From Streptomyces sp. DSM 15324 (GTDB lineage: Bacteria > Actinomycetota > Actinomycetes > Streptomycetales > Streptomycetaceae), in assembly GCF_001514285.1 (NCBI RefSeq), contig NZ_KQ949023.1, positions 310,001 to 374,000 on the forward strand: a stretch of 64,000 nucleotides of DNA, in the 5' to 3' direction. Positions within the stretch are counted from its first letter, which is position 1. Every line of letters starts with the position of its first letter. This document shows positions 7,899 through 16,040 of this stretch, piece by piece. The translations under genes were made by a program, and so were the position numbers. The notes under the pieces are model-generated. The model was not told the origin of the DNA. It did no database searches and saw nothing but the letters and a program-made list of their open reading frames with translations.

Positions 7899-8546
7899 GT
7901 GTCGACATTGATGCGTGCGCCTCGGGAGTGTGCCTCCTGGTTCTGGGATCTTTACGACTTCGGCTCGCCGGGCCTGGAGTCGGCTCTCTCGCTCGCCGCT
8001 CGGACGAGTGAGGTGCTGAGCCGGCATGCGCTCCTCGTCCCGGTTCGCCTGGAATACGTCTGGGGCGTCGCAGGTGTGGGGACCACGGGCATCACGACCT
8101 CGCTTGATCTGGCGGTGAGGCCACTTGGCGATCCGGGCCTCCCGGCGCAGGTGAGAGGCAGCCGCCCCGCAGCGCACCCCACCGCCGATATCGCCGACTT
8201 CAGCGTGCTCGGTACGGGGACCTGGATCGACGCGGACGATCAGCCCGGGAACGAATACCGACTGGTGGACCTCTCCTTCTCCACGGCTCCCACGGGATTG
8301 TCGGCCGAGCTCTCCGTGCACCATGACATCTGGGCCCGCTATGACTTCTCAGGACGTCCCCATCCGGAGATCCAGCGGAGAAACGCACCACGGCTGACTG
8401 CCGCTCTGAAAGACCTCACCAGCTTGTTCGGAACCCCACCGGAGCCGGGCGAGCGGACGTATTTCGGAATGGCGACCGTGGAGGGGCTTGCTGAGCCGGA
8501 AGCGGATGAGAACGGCATGGGCCCTGACCTGACCGGCCGACTGTGA
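7899..8546 (+). CDS. Orphan immunity-like protein, paralogue of 4139-5152
   Basis: A 215-aa soluble protein with GTG start and a TAAGGAA ribosome site. It has no toxin gene beside it. Its second half aligns with the immunity protein at 4139-5152: HDIW against SDAW, D.SGR against D.RGR, NAPRLTAALKDLTSLFG against NAPRLEFALTEISKYFG, then P.PGE against P.PGD and a following G(L/F). It lacks the C-terminal ~100-residue part of that protein. It is probably an extra immunity gene kept as protection against kin toxins, or a relic of a lost toxin cassette. Function is inferred from this paralogy and position only. Confidence 0.6.
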   Translation: MSTLMRAPRECASWFWDLYDFGSPGLESALSLAARTSEVLSRHALLVPVRLEYVWGVAGVGTTGITTSLDLAVRPLGDPGLPAQVRGSRPAAHPTADIADFSVLGTGTWIDADDQPGNEYRLVDLSFSTAPTGLSAELSVHHDIWARYDFSGRPHPEIQRRNAPRLTAALKDLTSLFGTPPEPGERTYFGMATVEGLAEPEADENGMGPDLTGRL

Positions 8547-8582
8547 AGCCAGGAAGGCCGCCGTCCCAAGGGACTGACACCT

Positions 8583-8614
8583 GCGGCGGCCTCCGCGGGA
8601 ACGTAGTCCTGGCC
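8583..8614 (-). pseudogene. Remnant of a second copy of the 96-aa gene (3' end)
   Basis: These 32 bases match the 3' end of the 96-aa gene (6898-6929) with about three differences, still encoding QDYVP.EAAA on the minus strand. Homology stops on the left in a hairpin and on the right 32 bp before the truncated GntR reading frame. It is the trace of a duplicated divergent gene pair. Confidence 0.6.
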
Positions 8615-8645
8615 CGGGGGGCGCGGCGACTGGCAGCCTGGCCGG

Positions 8646-8801
8646 ATGCTGCCAAGTGAGGCCCAGCTCGTGCAGCGCTACGGAATCGCGCGGACGACCG
8701 TGCGGCGAGGGCTCGGCCTGCTGGCCGACGAAGGCTGGGTGTATGCGGTTCCTCAACGGGGTTGGTTCGTCTCCGACCCCTTGCCGCCCGCCCTCGCCTG
8801 A
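8646..8801 (+). pseudogene. Truncated GntR regulator (second copy)
   Basis: Reads as 51 residues beginning MLPSEAQLVQRYGIARTTVR and ending FVSDPLPPALA. This aligns with the hinge, recognition helix and wing of the GntR protein at 7353-7625 (LPGELTMTHEYKVGPGTVRR..., FVADPLPPAPDA). The first 34 residues, including helix 1, are gone. It follows 32 bp after a remnant of the 96-aa gene, so a deletion joined the two. The ATG at 8646 could still be used, but half a winged helix is unlikely to work. Confidence 0.65.
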
Positions 8802-8879
8802 CACCGCTCTGCCGGCCCTTCGCGCCTCCGTGCGGGCGGGTGACAGCCGTAGGATCGGGCGCGACTCGCGAACGAACGG

Positions 8880-10289
8880 ATGCCGACACCCATGTACGTC
8901 AGCCGGATCATCGTCAAGGACATCAAGTCCTTCCACGGCCCGCGCCAGGTCGATCTGACCCTGACCCGTCCCGATGGCGGCCACGCCGGCTGGACGGTGC
9001 TCGCCGGGCGCAACGGGTCCGGGAAGACGACGTTGCTCCGGGCGGTGGCTCTGGCGCTCAGCGGACCCGTGGTGGCCCGCAGTCTGGTTCCGGGGTTCGA
9101 GAACTGGGTCGCCCAGGGCGCCGCTGAAGGCCGGGTCGAGATCGAGATCGCGTGGGACACGAAGGAGGATCGGTTCTCGCAGGGGCGGCGACCCGCCGGT
9201 GCCGTCCGGGCCGGGCTCCTGTGGACAGCGCCCCACGACGTCTCGGGCGCCAGAGCGTCGGTCCGTAGGGGGACCCAGCCCGCGCTGGACGAGATCAAGT
9301 ACACGAAGGCGCAGAACAGCGTGGCCCGCCGGGGCCCCTGGGCCGACAATCCGGCCGGGTGGTTCTGTGCGGCGTACGGGCCCTTCCGACGCATGGCCGG
9401 AGGTTCCGGCGAGGTGCAGCGGCTGATGCTGGCATCCGGTCCGGTGGCACGGCAGGCGAGTCTCTTCCACGAGGACGCCTCGCTCGCCGAGGGCGTCGCC
9501 TGGCTGGTGGAGCAGCACCTGAGGGCGCTCGAGAAGAGGCCGGGCGCCGCCGAACTCAAGCGAACCGCACTGGCGATCCTCCAGGACGGGCTTCTGCCGG
9601 ACGGGTACCGGATCATCGACGTCGACTCCGAGGGCCTGTGGGTCGAGCGTGACGGCCGGCGCTTTCCCCTGCGGGAGATGAGCGACGGATTCCGCACGGT
9701 GGCGGCTCTGGTCGTTGACATCCTCAAGCAGATGCACGACGCGTCCGGGCTGTCCGTCCGGGATGCGGAGGGGCAGCCGCTCTTCAACCGTCTGCCCGGC
9801 GTCGTCATCATCGACGAGATCGACGCCCACCTGCACGTCTCCTGGCAGCGCCGGATCGGCCCCTGGCTGACCGATCACTTCCCCCACATCCAGTTCATCG
9901 TCACCACGCACAGCCCGTACATCTGCCAAGCCGCCGACCCCGGCGGCCTGATCCGGCTGCCGGGGGTGGACGAGGCCCGGCCGCCCGAGGTCATCGGCCC
10001 GGACCTGTACGACCGAGTGGTGTACGGCAGTGGCGACGACGCCGTGCTCTCCGATCTCTTCGGTCTCGACACGCCCTACTCCGAGCGGGCCGAACATCTG
10101 AGGGCCGAGTTCGTGGAGCTGGAGGCGGAGATCTACGACGGGGCCTCGTCACGGGAGGTGCTCGCCCGCTACCGGGAACTGAAGGAGCGGCTTGCCAGTT
10201 CGCCGTCGGCCCGTCTGGACGAGATGAGCGCGCACCTTCACCGCAGGACACGGGAGATGGCCCGGCGCCCGCGGGACGGAGAAGAGTGA
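8880..10289 (+). CDS. ptuA: AAA/ABC-type ATPase, PtuA-like (Septu defence)
   Basis: A 469-aa soluble ATPase of the SMC/OLD-like AAA group. Walker A is GRNGSGKT at residues 43-50. A signature-like EMSDGFRT lies near 265. Walker B GVVIIDEIDAHLH is near 307-319 and an H-loop TTHSPYIC near 340. The C-terminus (about 400-469) is charged and helical. The gene overlaps an HNH nuclease gene by 4 bp; this AAA+HNH pair is the Septu layout, in which PtuA (ATPase) binds PtuB (HNH nuclease) and restricts phages. The start is uncertain: ATG 8892 (MYVSRIIVKDIKSF) is also plausible, and neither has a good ribosome site. Septu identity rests on architecture and motifs. Confidence 0.68.
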   Translation: MPTPMYVSRIIVKDIKSFHGPRQVDLTLTRPDGGHAGWTVLAGRNGSGKTTLLRAVALALSGPVVARSLVPGFENWVAQGAAEGRVEIEIAWDTKEDRFSQGRRPAGAVRAGLLWTAPHDVSGARASVRRGTQPALDEIKYTKAQNSVARRGPWADNPAGWFCAAYGPFRRMAGGSGEVQRLMLASGPVARQASLFHEDASLAEGVAWLVEQHLRALEKRPGAAELKRTALAILQDGLLPDGYRIIDVDSEGLWVERDGRRFPLREMSDGFRTVAALVVDILKQMHDASGLSVRDAEGQPLFNRLPGVVIIDEIDAHLHVSWQRRIGPWLTDHFPHIQFIVTTHSPYICQAADPGGLIRLPGVDEARPPEVIGPDLYDRVVYGSGDDAVLSDLFGLDTPYSERAEHLRAEFVELEAEIYDGASSREVLARYRELKERLASSPSARLDEMSAHLHRRTREMARRPRDGEE

Positions 10290-11047
10290 TCCGCCTCCGG
10301 CGCGCCGTCCTGTCGCCGGCTACGAAGGAACGACTGACGGCCTACACCGACGACATCCGGCAGCAGGCCACGGAGAAGGAACGCAAGGACAGGGCCAAGA
10401 AGCTCTGGGCGAACAGCCGACAGGTCCGTCCGGCGCTCCGGGCGGGGCTCGTGGAGATGGCCCCCGGCCACGAACGCTGCATGTACTGCGGCGACGGCCA
10501 GGGCACCGACATCGACCACTTCGAGCCGAAGAGCCTCGCTCCCCTGCGGACCTTCGACTGGCTCAACCATCTGCTTGCCTGCTCTTTCTGCAACAGCAAC
10601 CAGAAACGGAGCCTCTTTCCCACCGCACCCGACGGCAGCCCCCTGCTCGTCGACCCGACCACCGAGGACCCCTTGGACCACCTGCGGCTGGTGCTCCCGC
10701 TCGGAACGTACCGGGGGCTGACCGACCGAGGACGGGCCTGTATCGAGGTGTTCGGGCTCAACGACAGAGCGGTCCTGGTCAAGGGACGTGTGGACGCCTA
10801 TGAGCGGGCCGGGATCTTCATGCGGCAGTGGCGCATCACCATGGACGACGGGGAGTGCGACGAGGCGAGGAAGATCGTCCGGATCGCCTGGGACCACCCC
10901 CTCATCGATGTGCTGGTCAACATGTTCCACCAGTCCGCACATCCGGCGGCCGATGCCCTTTTCGCGGGGGAGGAGAAGATCCTCGACCTCCTCCGCGACC
11001 CCGAACTGCGGACCGCGTTCCTGCACTTCCGGGGAGTCCGCTACTGA
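10286..11047 (+). CDS. ptuB: HNH endonuclease, PtuB-like (Septu defence)
   Basis: A 253-aa protein with a zinc-bound HNH core: C65-x2-C68, then DIDHFEPKS (75-83, catalytic His78), NH at 94-95, and C99-x2-C102 followed by N-S-N. Residues 1-60 are basic and helical; 120-253 are helical and may contact the ATPase. GTG 10286 overlaps the ATPase stop (GTGA). Known Septu PtuB proteins are HNH nucleases that degrade DNA or tRNA when released by PtuA; which target applies here cannot be read. A strong terminator follows, so the pair is a compact two-gene cassette. Confidence 0.7.
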   Translation: MIRLRRAVLSPATKERLTAYTDDIRQQATEKERKDRAKKLWANSRQVRPALRAGLVEMAPGHERCMYCGDGQGTDIDHFEPKSLAPLRTFDWLNHLLACSFCNSNQKRSLFPTAPDGSPLLVDPTTEDPLDHLRLVLPLGTYRGLTDRGRACIEVFGLNDRAVLVKGRVDAYERAGIFMRQWRITMDDGECDEARKIVRIAWDHPLIDVLVNMFHQSAHPAADALFAGEEKILDLLRDPELRTAFLHFRGVRY

Positions 11048-11125
11048 CGAGCCCGTCTCGCACGGCCCCACCGAACGCGTCCCGGCCGCTCGCCGACTTC
11101 GCCGTACCCGCCGCCATGTCGGCGG

Positions 11126-11163
11126 CTGCGCCCCCGCACCGGAGAAGCGGTGCGAGGGCGCAG
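11126..11163. terminator. Bidirectional hairpin terminator
   Basis: A 16-bp stem with one mismatch (11126-11141 with 11148-11163) and a GAGAAG loop region, placed between the convergent HNH and esterase genes. It can serve both. Confidence 0.8.
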
Positions 11164-11182
11164 CTTTACGGTGCCGGTGAGG

Positions 11183-12406
11183 TCAGAACCGCTCCAGCAG
11201 CCACGCGCACAGCTCCTCCGTCGGAAGCGTGTGCGGGGTCGTCGTGGACGAGCAGCGGAACTCGTCGACGCCGCTCTGGGACGGGTCCAGGCCGTCGACC
11301 GGCGCGTACAGGTCTCCCTGCTGTGCGAAGTCCGCGATGTCGACCGCGCTGACCGACGGGACGAAGCACACGTGCGGCTGGCGCAGGTCCGCCTCGCCGC
11401 CGGCCTCGATCATCGAGTGGGCGAGGATCTCGTACGTCGCGAGTGTCCCGCCCGGTGCGCCGTCCAGCTCGGGGAAGTCGCTGGTCGTGATGGTCCGCTC
11501 GGTCGGCGGGAGCAACCGGTGCAGGTAGGCGACCGTCACGTCGTCGCCCTGCGCCTGGGCGTAGAAGGTGGTGCCGGGGTAGCGGACGTCGAGCCGCAGC
11601 GTGACCTCGCCGGGCTGGACGTCGGGCAGCCCGATGCCGTCGCCGCGGCCGTTGGCGACGGCCAGCTTGCGCGGGATCCGCGGCCACTGCCCGACCCGGT
11701 CCAACTCATTGAGCAGCGCGCTGCGTTCGGGGGCCACGCCGATCTTCTGGGTGGTCTTGTCGTAGTGCTGCCACAGCATCTGCCGTGCCGCCGGGCTGTT
11801 CATCTGCTGCGCGAAGGGGTGCGGCTTGAGGTCCAGGCCGTACGGGAGCAGGTACGCGAAGGCCTGGACGCCGACGGGGATGGTCGCGCCGCGGTGCGGG
11901 GTGTCGAACGAGAAGTACACGGCGGTCTGGTGCTCGTCCTCGTGGAAGTCGGTCTCCATCCGGGCGAGGGTGTAGCGGGTGATGAGGCCGCCCATGCTGA
12001 AGCCGCCGACGATCAGCCGCTCGGAGCCCTCGCGGAGCTCGATGGCCTTGCGGATGGTGGCCTCGGCCGCCTTGGAGTTCTCCAGGATGGACGCGGTGCG
12101 GTTGTCGAAGCCGAGCAGGATCACGTCCCGGCCGCCGCGGCGGAGTTCGCTGATGAAGGGGTAGTCCTCGCCTTCCAGGAACTGGTAGAGCTTGTCGAGC
12201 TCGCTCCTGCCGTGGTTGAAGCCGTCGGCGATGATCACCGGCTGGGTGAGGCGGCGGTCGTCACCGGCGTGGAAGACCCAGGCGAAGCCCTTGTCGATGT
12301 CGGCGTCCCACACCTCGTGATCGGGTACGTCGATCGATCGGGTGGGTGCGTCGAGCGGGTCGCCGATCCTGATCGGGCCGACCTGGGGCTCGGTCTTCTC
12401 GGACAT
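11183..12406 (-). CDS. Alpha/beta-hydrolase, esterase/lipase-like
   Basis: A 407-aa protein without signal peptide. It shows PVIIADGFNHGRSELDKLY, an oxyanion-side strand RDVILLGFDN, and the nucleophile elbow GFSMGG (Ser near 131), then SFDTPHRGA as seen in lipases of the DUF676/PGAP1 type. The ATG at 12406 has GAGGAG 8 bp upstream, so I prefer it to the 36-residue longer frame. It stands alone, convergent with the Septu pair and separated from the ribose operon by a terminator. Substrate unknown. Confidence 0.72.
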   Translation of the reverse strand: MSEKTEPQVGPIRIGDPLDAPTRSIDVPDHEVWDADIDKGFAWVFHAGDDRRLTQPVIIADGFNHGRSELDKLYQFLEGEDYPFISELRRGGRDVILLGFDNRTASILENSKAAEATIRKAIELREGSERLIVGGFSMGGLITRYTLARMETDFHEDEHQTAVYFSFDTPHRGATIPVGVQAFAYLLPYGLDLKPHPFAQQMNSPAARQMLWQHYDKTTQKIGVAPERSALLNELDRVGQWPRIPRKLAVANGRGDGIGLPDVQPGEVTLRLDVRYPGTTFYAQAQGDDVTVAYLHRLLPPTERTITTSDFPELDGAPGGTLATYEILAHSMIEAGGEADLRQPHVCFVPSVSAVDIADFAQQGDLYAPVDGLDPSQSGVDEFRCSSTTTPHTLPTEELCAWLLERF

Positions 12407-12614
12407 GGCCGTACTCCTCGTGGGAGGGGGGAGGGGGACGACATCATCATGTGGCATATTTCGGGCAAATCGCCTGTTGGGAAATTTCTGGAAACCCCTG
12501 CGGCAGCCGTACAACCCTTCCCGTCACCGGCGTGTCGTACAGGGCGTCGGGACCTCTGGAGGGGGATCTGGGGGGATCGCGGGGGGTTTCGACAGCTGGA
12601 GGGGGAAAGCCGAG

Positions 12615-12638
12615 GGGCCCGGTCGACGGACCGGGCCC
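12615..12638. terminator. Terminator of the ribose operon
   Basis: Perfect 10-bp stem GGGCCCGGTC/GACCGGGCCC with a 4-base loop, 45 bp beyond the rbsD stop (minus strand). The rest of the 276-bp gap 12407-12682 is non-coding, with G-rich runs and an AT-rich patch at 12445-12490. Confidence 0.75.
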
Positions 12639-12682
12639 TTCGAAGGGTTTCGCGGCGTTTCACCGCCGAGTGGTCCGGCGGC

Positions 12683-13072
12683 TCAGAAGAACACTCCGCA
12701 GCGCAGCAGCACGTTCGCGTACGGCCGCGCCTCGCCCGTGCGGATCACCAGCCGGGCCCCAGCCGACAGCTTCTTCAGTTCCTCGTGCGGGACGTACGCC
12801 AGTCGGGTGAAGTGCCCCGTCAGAAGGCTCGCGGCGGCCGGATTCGCCTCCCGTACCTCCGAGGCCGCCGTGGCGCCCTCCACGACCAGCTCCTCCAGCA
12901 GGCCCTCCAGCACCTCCGCGAAGGACGGCACCCCCGCCCGGAAGGCGAGGTCGACCACCCGGGGGCCGTCCGGGATCGGCATCCCGGCGTCGCACACCAG
13001 CACTCCGTCCCCGTGCCCCAACTCGGCCAGTGCCCCTGACAGGTGACGGTTCAGGATCCCGGTCCTCTTCAC
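12683..13072 (-). CDS. rbsD: D-ribose pyranase RbsD
   Basis: 129 aa, starting MKRTGILNRHLSGALAELGHG, with the family's conserved GDG..V.DAGMPIP segment (His19 catalytic region and Asp) and a C-terminal GEARPYANVLL. RbsD interconverts beta-pyranose and furanose forms of ribose so that the kinase can act. It is the last gene of the rbsRACBKD operon. Its ATG overlaps the rbsK stop by 4 bp (ATGA). Length is normal. Confidence 0.93.
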   Translation of the reverse strand: MKRTGILNRHLSGALAELGHGDGVLVCDAGMPIPDGPRVVDLAFRAGVPSFAEVLEGLLEELVVEGATAASEVREANPAAASLLTGHFTRLAYVPHEELKKLSAGARLVIRTGEARPYANVLLRCGVFF

Positions 13073-13968
13073 AGGGCGTCGACCTCCTCGGCGGTGGGGA
13101 AGGACACCTGGGCGCCCTCCTTGGTGACCGCGGCCGCCCCGACCCGGGCGGCGTACGCGGCGGCGACGGCGAGTGGCTCGGCGAGACCGAGCCGCCAGGC
13201 CAGCGCCGCGGTGAACGCGTCGCCCGCCCCGGTCGTGTCCACGGCCGCGACCCGCACGGCCGGGATCCTCGCGGTCCCGTCCGCGTCCGCGACCAGCGCG
13301 CCCCGCGCGCCCAGCGTGACGACCACCGAGCGCGGGCCGAGGGCGAGCAGCTCCCGCGCCCGGTCCTCGGGCTCGGGGCCCACGAGGTCCCCGAGCAGCA
13401 CCCGTGCCTCGTGCTCGTTCACGATCAGCGGGTCGCAGGCCGCCAGCACCTCGGCCGGCAGCGGCCGGGGCGGCGACGGGTTGAGGACGAAACGGTGGCC
13501 GGGAGCCAGATTCCGTACCACCTCCACGACCGTCTCCAGCGGGATCTCCAGCTGCGCCGAGACCACCCGCGCGGACCGGAACAGGTCCCCGGCCGCCCGG
13601 ACGTCGGCCGGGGTCAGCCGGCTGTTGGCACCCGGTGAGACCACGATGCTGTTGTCTCCGGACGGGTCCACCGTGATCAGCGCGACCCCGGTGGGAGCCC
13701 CGCCGGTGAGGATGCCGGCGGTGTCGACGTCGGCCGCTCGCAGGGAGTCGCCGAGCAGCCGGCCGTGCGCGTCGTCGCCGACCCGGGCCAGCAGCGCCGT
13801 ACGGGCCCCCAGCCGGGCGGCCGCGACGGCCTGGTTGGCGCCCTTGCCGCCCGGGTGGACGGCCAGGTCGGAGCCGAGGACCGTCTCGCCGGCCGCCGGG
13901 CGGCGGTCGACGCCGATCACCAGGTCGGCGTTGGCCGACCCTACGACCAGCAGGTCGTAGCCGTGCAT
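13069..13968 (-). CDS. rbsK: Ribokinase RbsK
   Basis: A 299-aa PfkB-family kinase. The first signature is HPGGKGANQAVAAARLG (about 38-54). The second is DTTGAGDAFTAALAWRLG, with catalytic Asp in GAGD. NEHEARVLLG is the usual middle motif. It phosphorylates ribose at O5 with ATP in the cytoplasm. Coupled to rbsD by a 4-bp overlap and 67 bp downstream of rbsB. GC-rich codon use matches the rest of the operon. Confidence 0.95.
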   Translation of the reverse strand: MHGYDLLVVGSANADLVIGVDRRPAAGETVLGSDLAVHPGGKGANQAVAAARLGARTALLARVGDDAHGRLLGDSLRAADVDTAGILTGGAPTGVALITVDPSGDNSIVVSPGANSRLTPADVRAAGDLFRSARVVSAQLEIPLETVVEVVRNLAPGHRFVLNPSPPRPLPAEVLAACDPLIVNEHEARVLLGDLVGPEPEDRARELLALGPRSVVVTLGARGALVADADGTARIPAVRVAAVDTTGAGDAFTAALAWRLGLAEPLAVAAAYAARVGAAAVTKEGAQVSFPTAEEVDAL

Positions 13969-14035
13969 CGTTGTGTTTCCTTACGTCGGTTCGGCGTCCC
14001 CGTGCGGGACGACGTCAACTGGTGCGCGGACGACG

Positions 14036-14968
14036 TCAGGAGGAGAACTCGGCGACGTTGGCCGCGGTGACCACCTTGACAGGCACCTTCACGGTCGTGT
14101 CGACCTTCTTGCCCTTGGCGGCCTTCACGGCGTTCTCGACGGCCAACTGGCCCAGCAGCTTGGGCTGCTGCGCCACCGAGGCGAACAGCGTGCCCCCCTT
14201 GACCGCGGTCAGACCGTCCGGCGTGCCGTCGAAGCCGACGACCTTGACCGTCTTGCCCGCCTTGCTGCCCAGGGCCTTGATCGCGCCGAGCGCCATCTCG
14301 TCGTTCTGCGCGAAGACACCGGTGACGTCCGGGTGGGCCTGCAGCAGGTTGGTGGTGACGTCCAGGCCCTTGGTGCGGTCGAAGTCGGCCGGCTGCGAGG
14401 CGACGACCTTGATGCCCGGGTAGGCCTTGAGCCCCTCGGTGAAGCCCTGGCCGCGCTCGTTGGCGGCGGAGGTGCCGGCGGTGCCCTGGAGGACCAGGAT
14501 GGTGCCCTTGCCGCCGAGGGCCTCGGCGATCGTCTTGGCGGCGAGCTTGCCGCCCTCGACGTTGTCCGAGGCGACGGTGGCGGCGACGGTGGCCTTGTTG
14601 ACCGTGCGGTCCGCGGCGATGACCGGGATGCCGGCGTTGTCGGCGGCCTTGACGGACGGGCCGGCCGCGTCGGAGTCCACCGGGTTGATGATGATCGACT
14701 TCACGCTCTGGCTGGTGAAGTTGTCGATCTGGTTGGCCTGCTGGGAGGCGTCGTTCTGGGCGTCGGTGACGGTGAGCTTGACGCCCTCCTTCTCCGCCTC
14801 GGCCTGGGCGCCCTCCTTCAGCTGCACGAAGAAGGGGTTGTTGAGGGTGGAGAGCGACAGGCCCACCTTGAGGTCCGAGGAGCCGGACGACCCGTCGTTG
14901 CAGGCGGTGGCGGTGAGGGCGAGGGAGGCTATGACGGCGGTGGCGACGGAGATCTGCTTGATGCGCAT
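14036..14968 (-). CDS. rbsB: Ribose-binding lipoprotein RbsB
   Basis: A 310-aa periplasmic-binding-protein-like lipoprotein. The signal MRIKQISVATAVIASLALTA is followed by the lipobox-like ATAC with Cys23 as lipid site. The mature part has LKVGLSLSTLNNPFF, DAQNDASQQANQIDNF, and VIAADRTVNKA, as in ribose/galactose binding proteins. It delivers ribose to RbsC/RbsA at the outer membrane face. It is separated from rbsC by a 94-bp repeat-containing gap, the widest inside the operon, which may allow separate tuning of the binding protein. Confidence 0.93.
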   Translation of the reverse strand: MRIKQISVATAVIASLALTATACNDGSSGSSDLKVGLSLSTLNNPFFVQLKEGAQAEAEKEGVKLTVTDAQNDASQQANQIDNFTSQSVKSIIINPVDSDAAGPSVKAADNAGIPVIAADRTVNKATVAATVASDNVEGGKLAAKTIAEALGGKGTILVLQGTAGTSAANERGQGFTEGLKAYPGIKVVASQPADFDRTKGLDVTTNLLQAHPDVTGVFAQNDEMALGAIKALGSKAGKTVKVVGFDGTPDGLTAVKGGTLFASVAQQPKLLGQLAVENAVKAAKGKKVDTTVKVPVKVVTAANVAEFSS

Positions 14969-15005
14969 GACGGTTCCTTGCGGGTGAGGGTGGGTGCGGG
15001 TGCGG

Positions 15006-15039
15006 GGGGACCGTGGGGACGGGGGGACCGTGGGGACGG
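15006..15039. repeat. 17-bp tandem repeat between rbsC and rbsB
   Basis: Two adjacent 17-bp units (GGGGACCGTGGGGACGG) in the intergenic stretch 14969-15062. The minus-strand transcript would be a C-rich, repeat-containing leader before rbsB. No hairpin is obvious. Possible RNA processing or stability element. Confidence 0.7.
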
Positions 15040-15062
15040 GGGGGCGGAGAGGCGGCGGACGG

Positions 15063-16040
15063 CTACGAGCGCCGGCGCAGCGTGTCCAGCAGCACGGCGA
15101 GCGCGATCACGACGCCGATGACGACCTGCTGCCAGAAGGCGGAGACCGACAGCAGGTTGAGGCCGTTGCGGAGCACCGCGAGGATCAGCGCGCCGATGAG
15201 GGTGCCCGACGCCTTGCCGACACCACCGGAGAGGCTGGCGCCGCCGATCACGACCGCGGCGATGGCGTCGAGTTCGTAGCCGTACGCCGCCTGCGGCTGG
15301 GCGGAGGCGAGCCGGGAGGCGAGGACGATGCCCGCGACGGCCGCGAAGGCGCCGGCCAGGGCGTAGATGACCAGCTTCTGGCGCTTGACGCGGATACCGG
15401 AGAGCCGGGCGGCCTCCTCGTTGCCGCCGATCGCGTACATGGCGCGGCCGATGTACGTGCGGTTCAGGACCACGGCGGTGACCAGGCCCATCGCGATCAT
15501 CACCAGGACCGGTACCGGCAGCCAGCCGCCGATGGTGGTGCCCAGCTCGGACACGGAGTCGGGGAAGGCGATCGGGCTGCCCTGCGAGATGACCAGGGCG
15601 AGGCCGCGGCCCACCGACAGCATGGCCAGGGTCGCGATGAACGGCGGCAGCTTGCCGAAGGAGATGAGCGCGCCGCTGATCAGGCCGCTGCCGACGCCGG
15701 TGGCGAGGGCGAGCAGGACCGCGATCCACACCGGGACGCCCTGGTCGGTGGCGGCCCAGGCCAGCACGGTGGCGGAGAGCGCGGCGACCGAGCCCACCGA
15801 CAGGTCGATGCCCGCGGAGACGATCACGAACGTGACACCGAACGCCAGGATCGCGGTGACGGCCGCCTGGACGCCGACGTTGAGGAGGTTCTGGGTGGCC
15901 AGGAAGTCGCCCGACAGGAACGACATCGCCACGGCCAGGACGACCAGCGCGGTGAGGGCGCCGTTGTCGAGGAGCATCCGGCGCAGTGCGGGGGCACCAC
16001 CCGTGTGCGTACTACTGCTCTTGAGCGTGTCAGTGGCCAC
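15063..16040 (-). CDS. rbsC: Ribose ABC transporter permease RbsC
   Basis: 325 aa with eight to ten hydrophobic helices. It contains the BPD_transp_2 signature SAGIDLSVGSVAALSA and the loop GGNEEAARLSGIRV. I chose GTG 16040 (VATDTLK...), which has GGAGGT 5 bp upstream and overlaps the rbsA stop by 11 bp; an ATG five codons earlier (16055) is possible. It forms the membrane channel with RbsA as ATPase and RbsB as receptor. Confidence 0.92.
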   Translation of the reverse strand: MATDTLKSSSTHTGGAPALRRMLLDNGALTALVVLAVAMSFLSGDFLATQNLLNVGVQAAVTAILAFGVTFVIVSAGIDLSVGSVAALSATVLAWAATDQGVPVWIAVLLALATGVGSGLISGALISFGKLPPFIATLAMLSVGRGLALVISQGSPIAFPDSVSELGTTIGGWLPVPVLVMIAMGLVTAVVLNRTYIGRAMYAIGGNEEAARLSGIRVKRQKLVIYALAGAFAAVAGIVLASRLASAQPQAAYGYELDAIAAVVIGGASLSGGVGKASGTLIGALILAVLRNGLNLLSVSAFWQQVVIGVVIALAVLLDTLRRRS

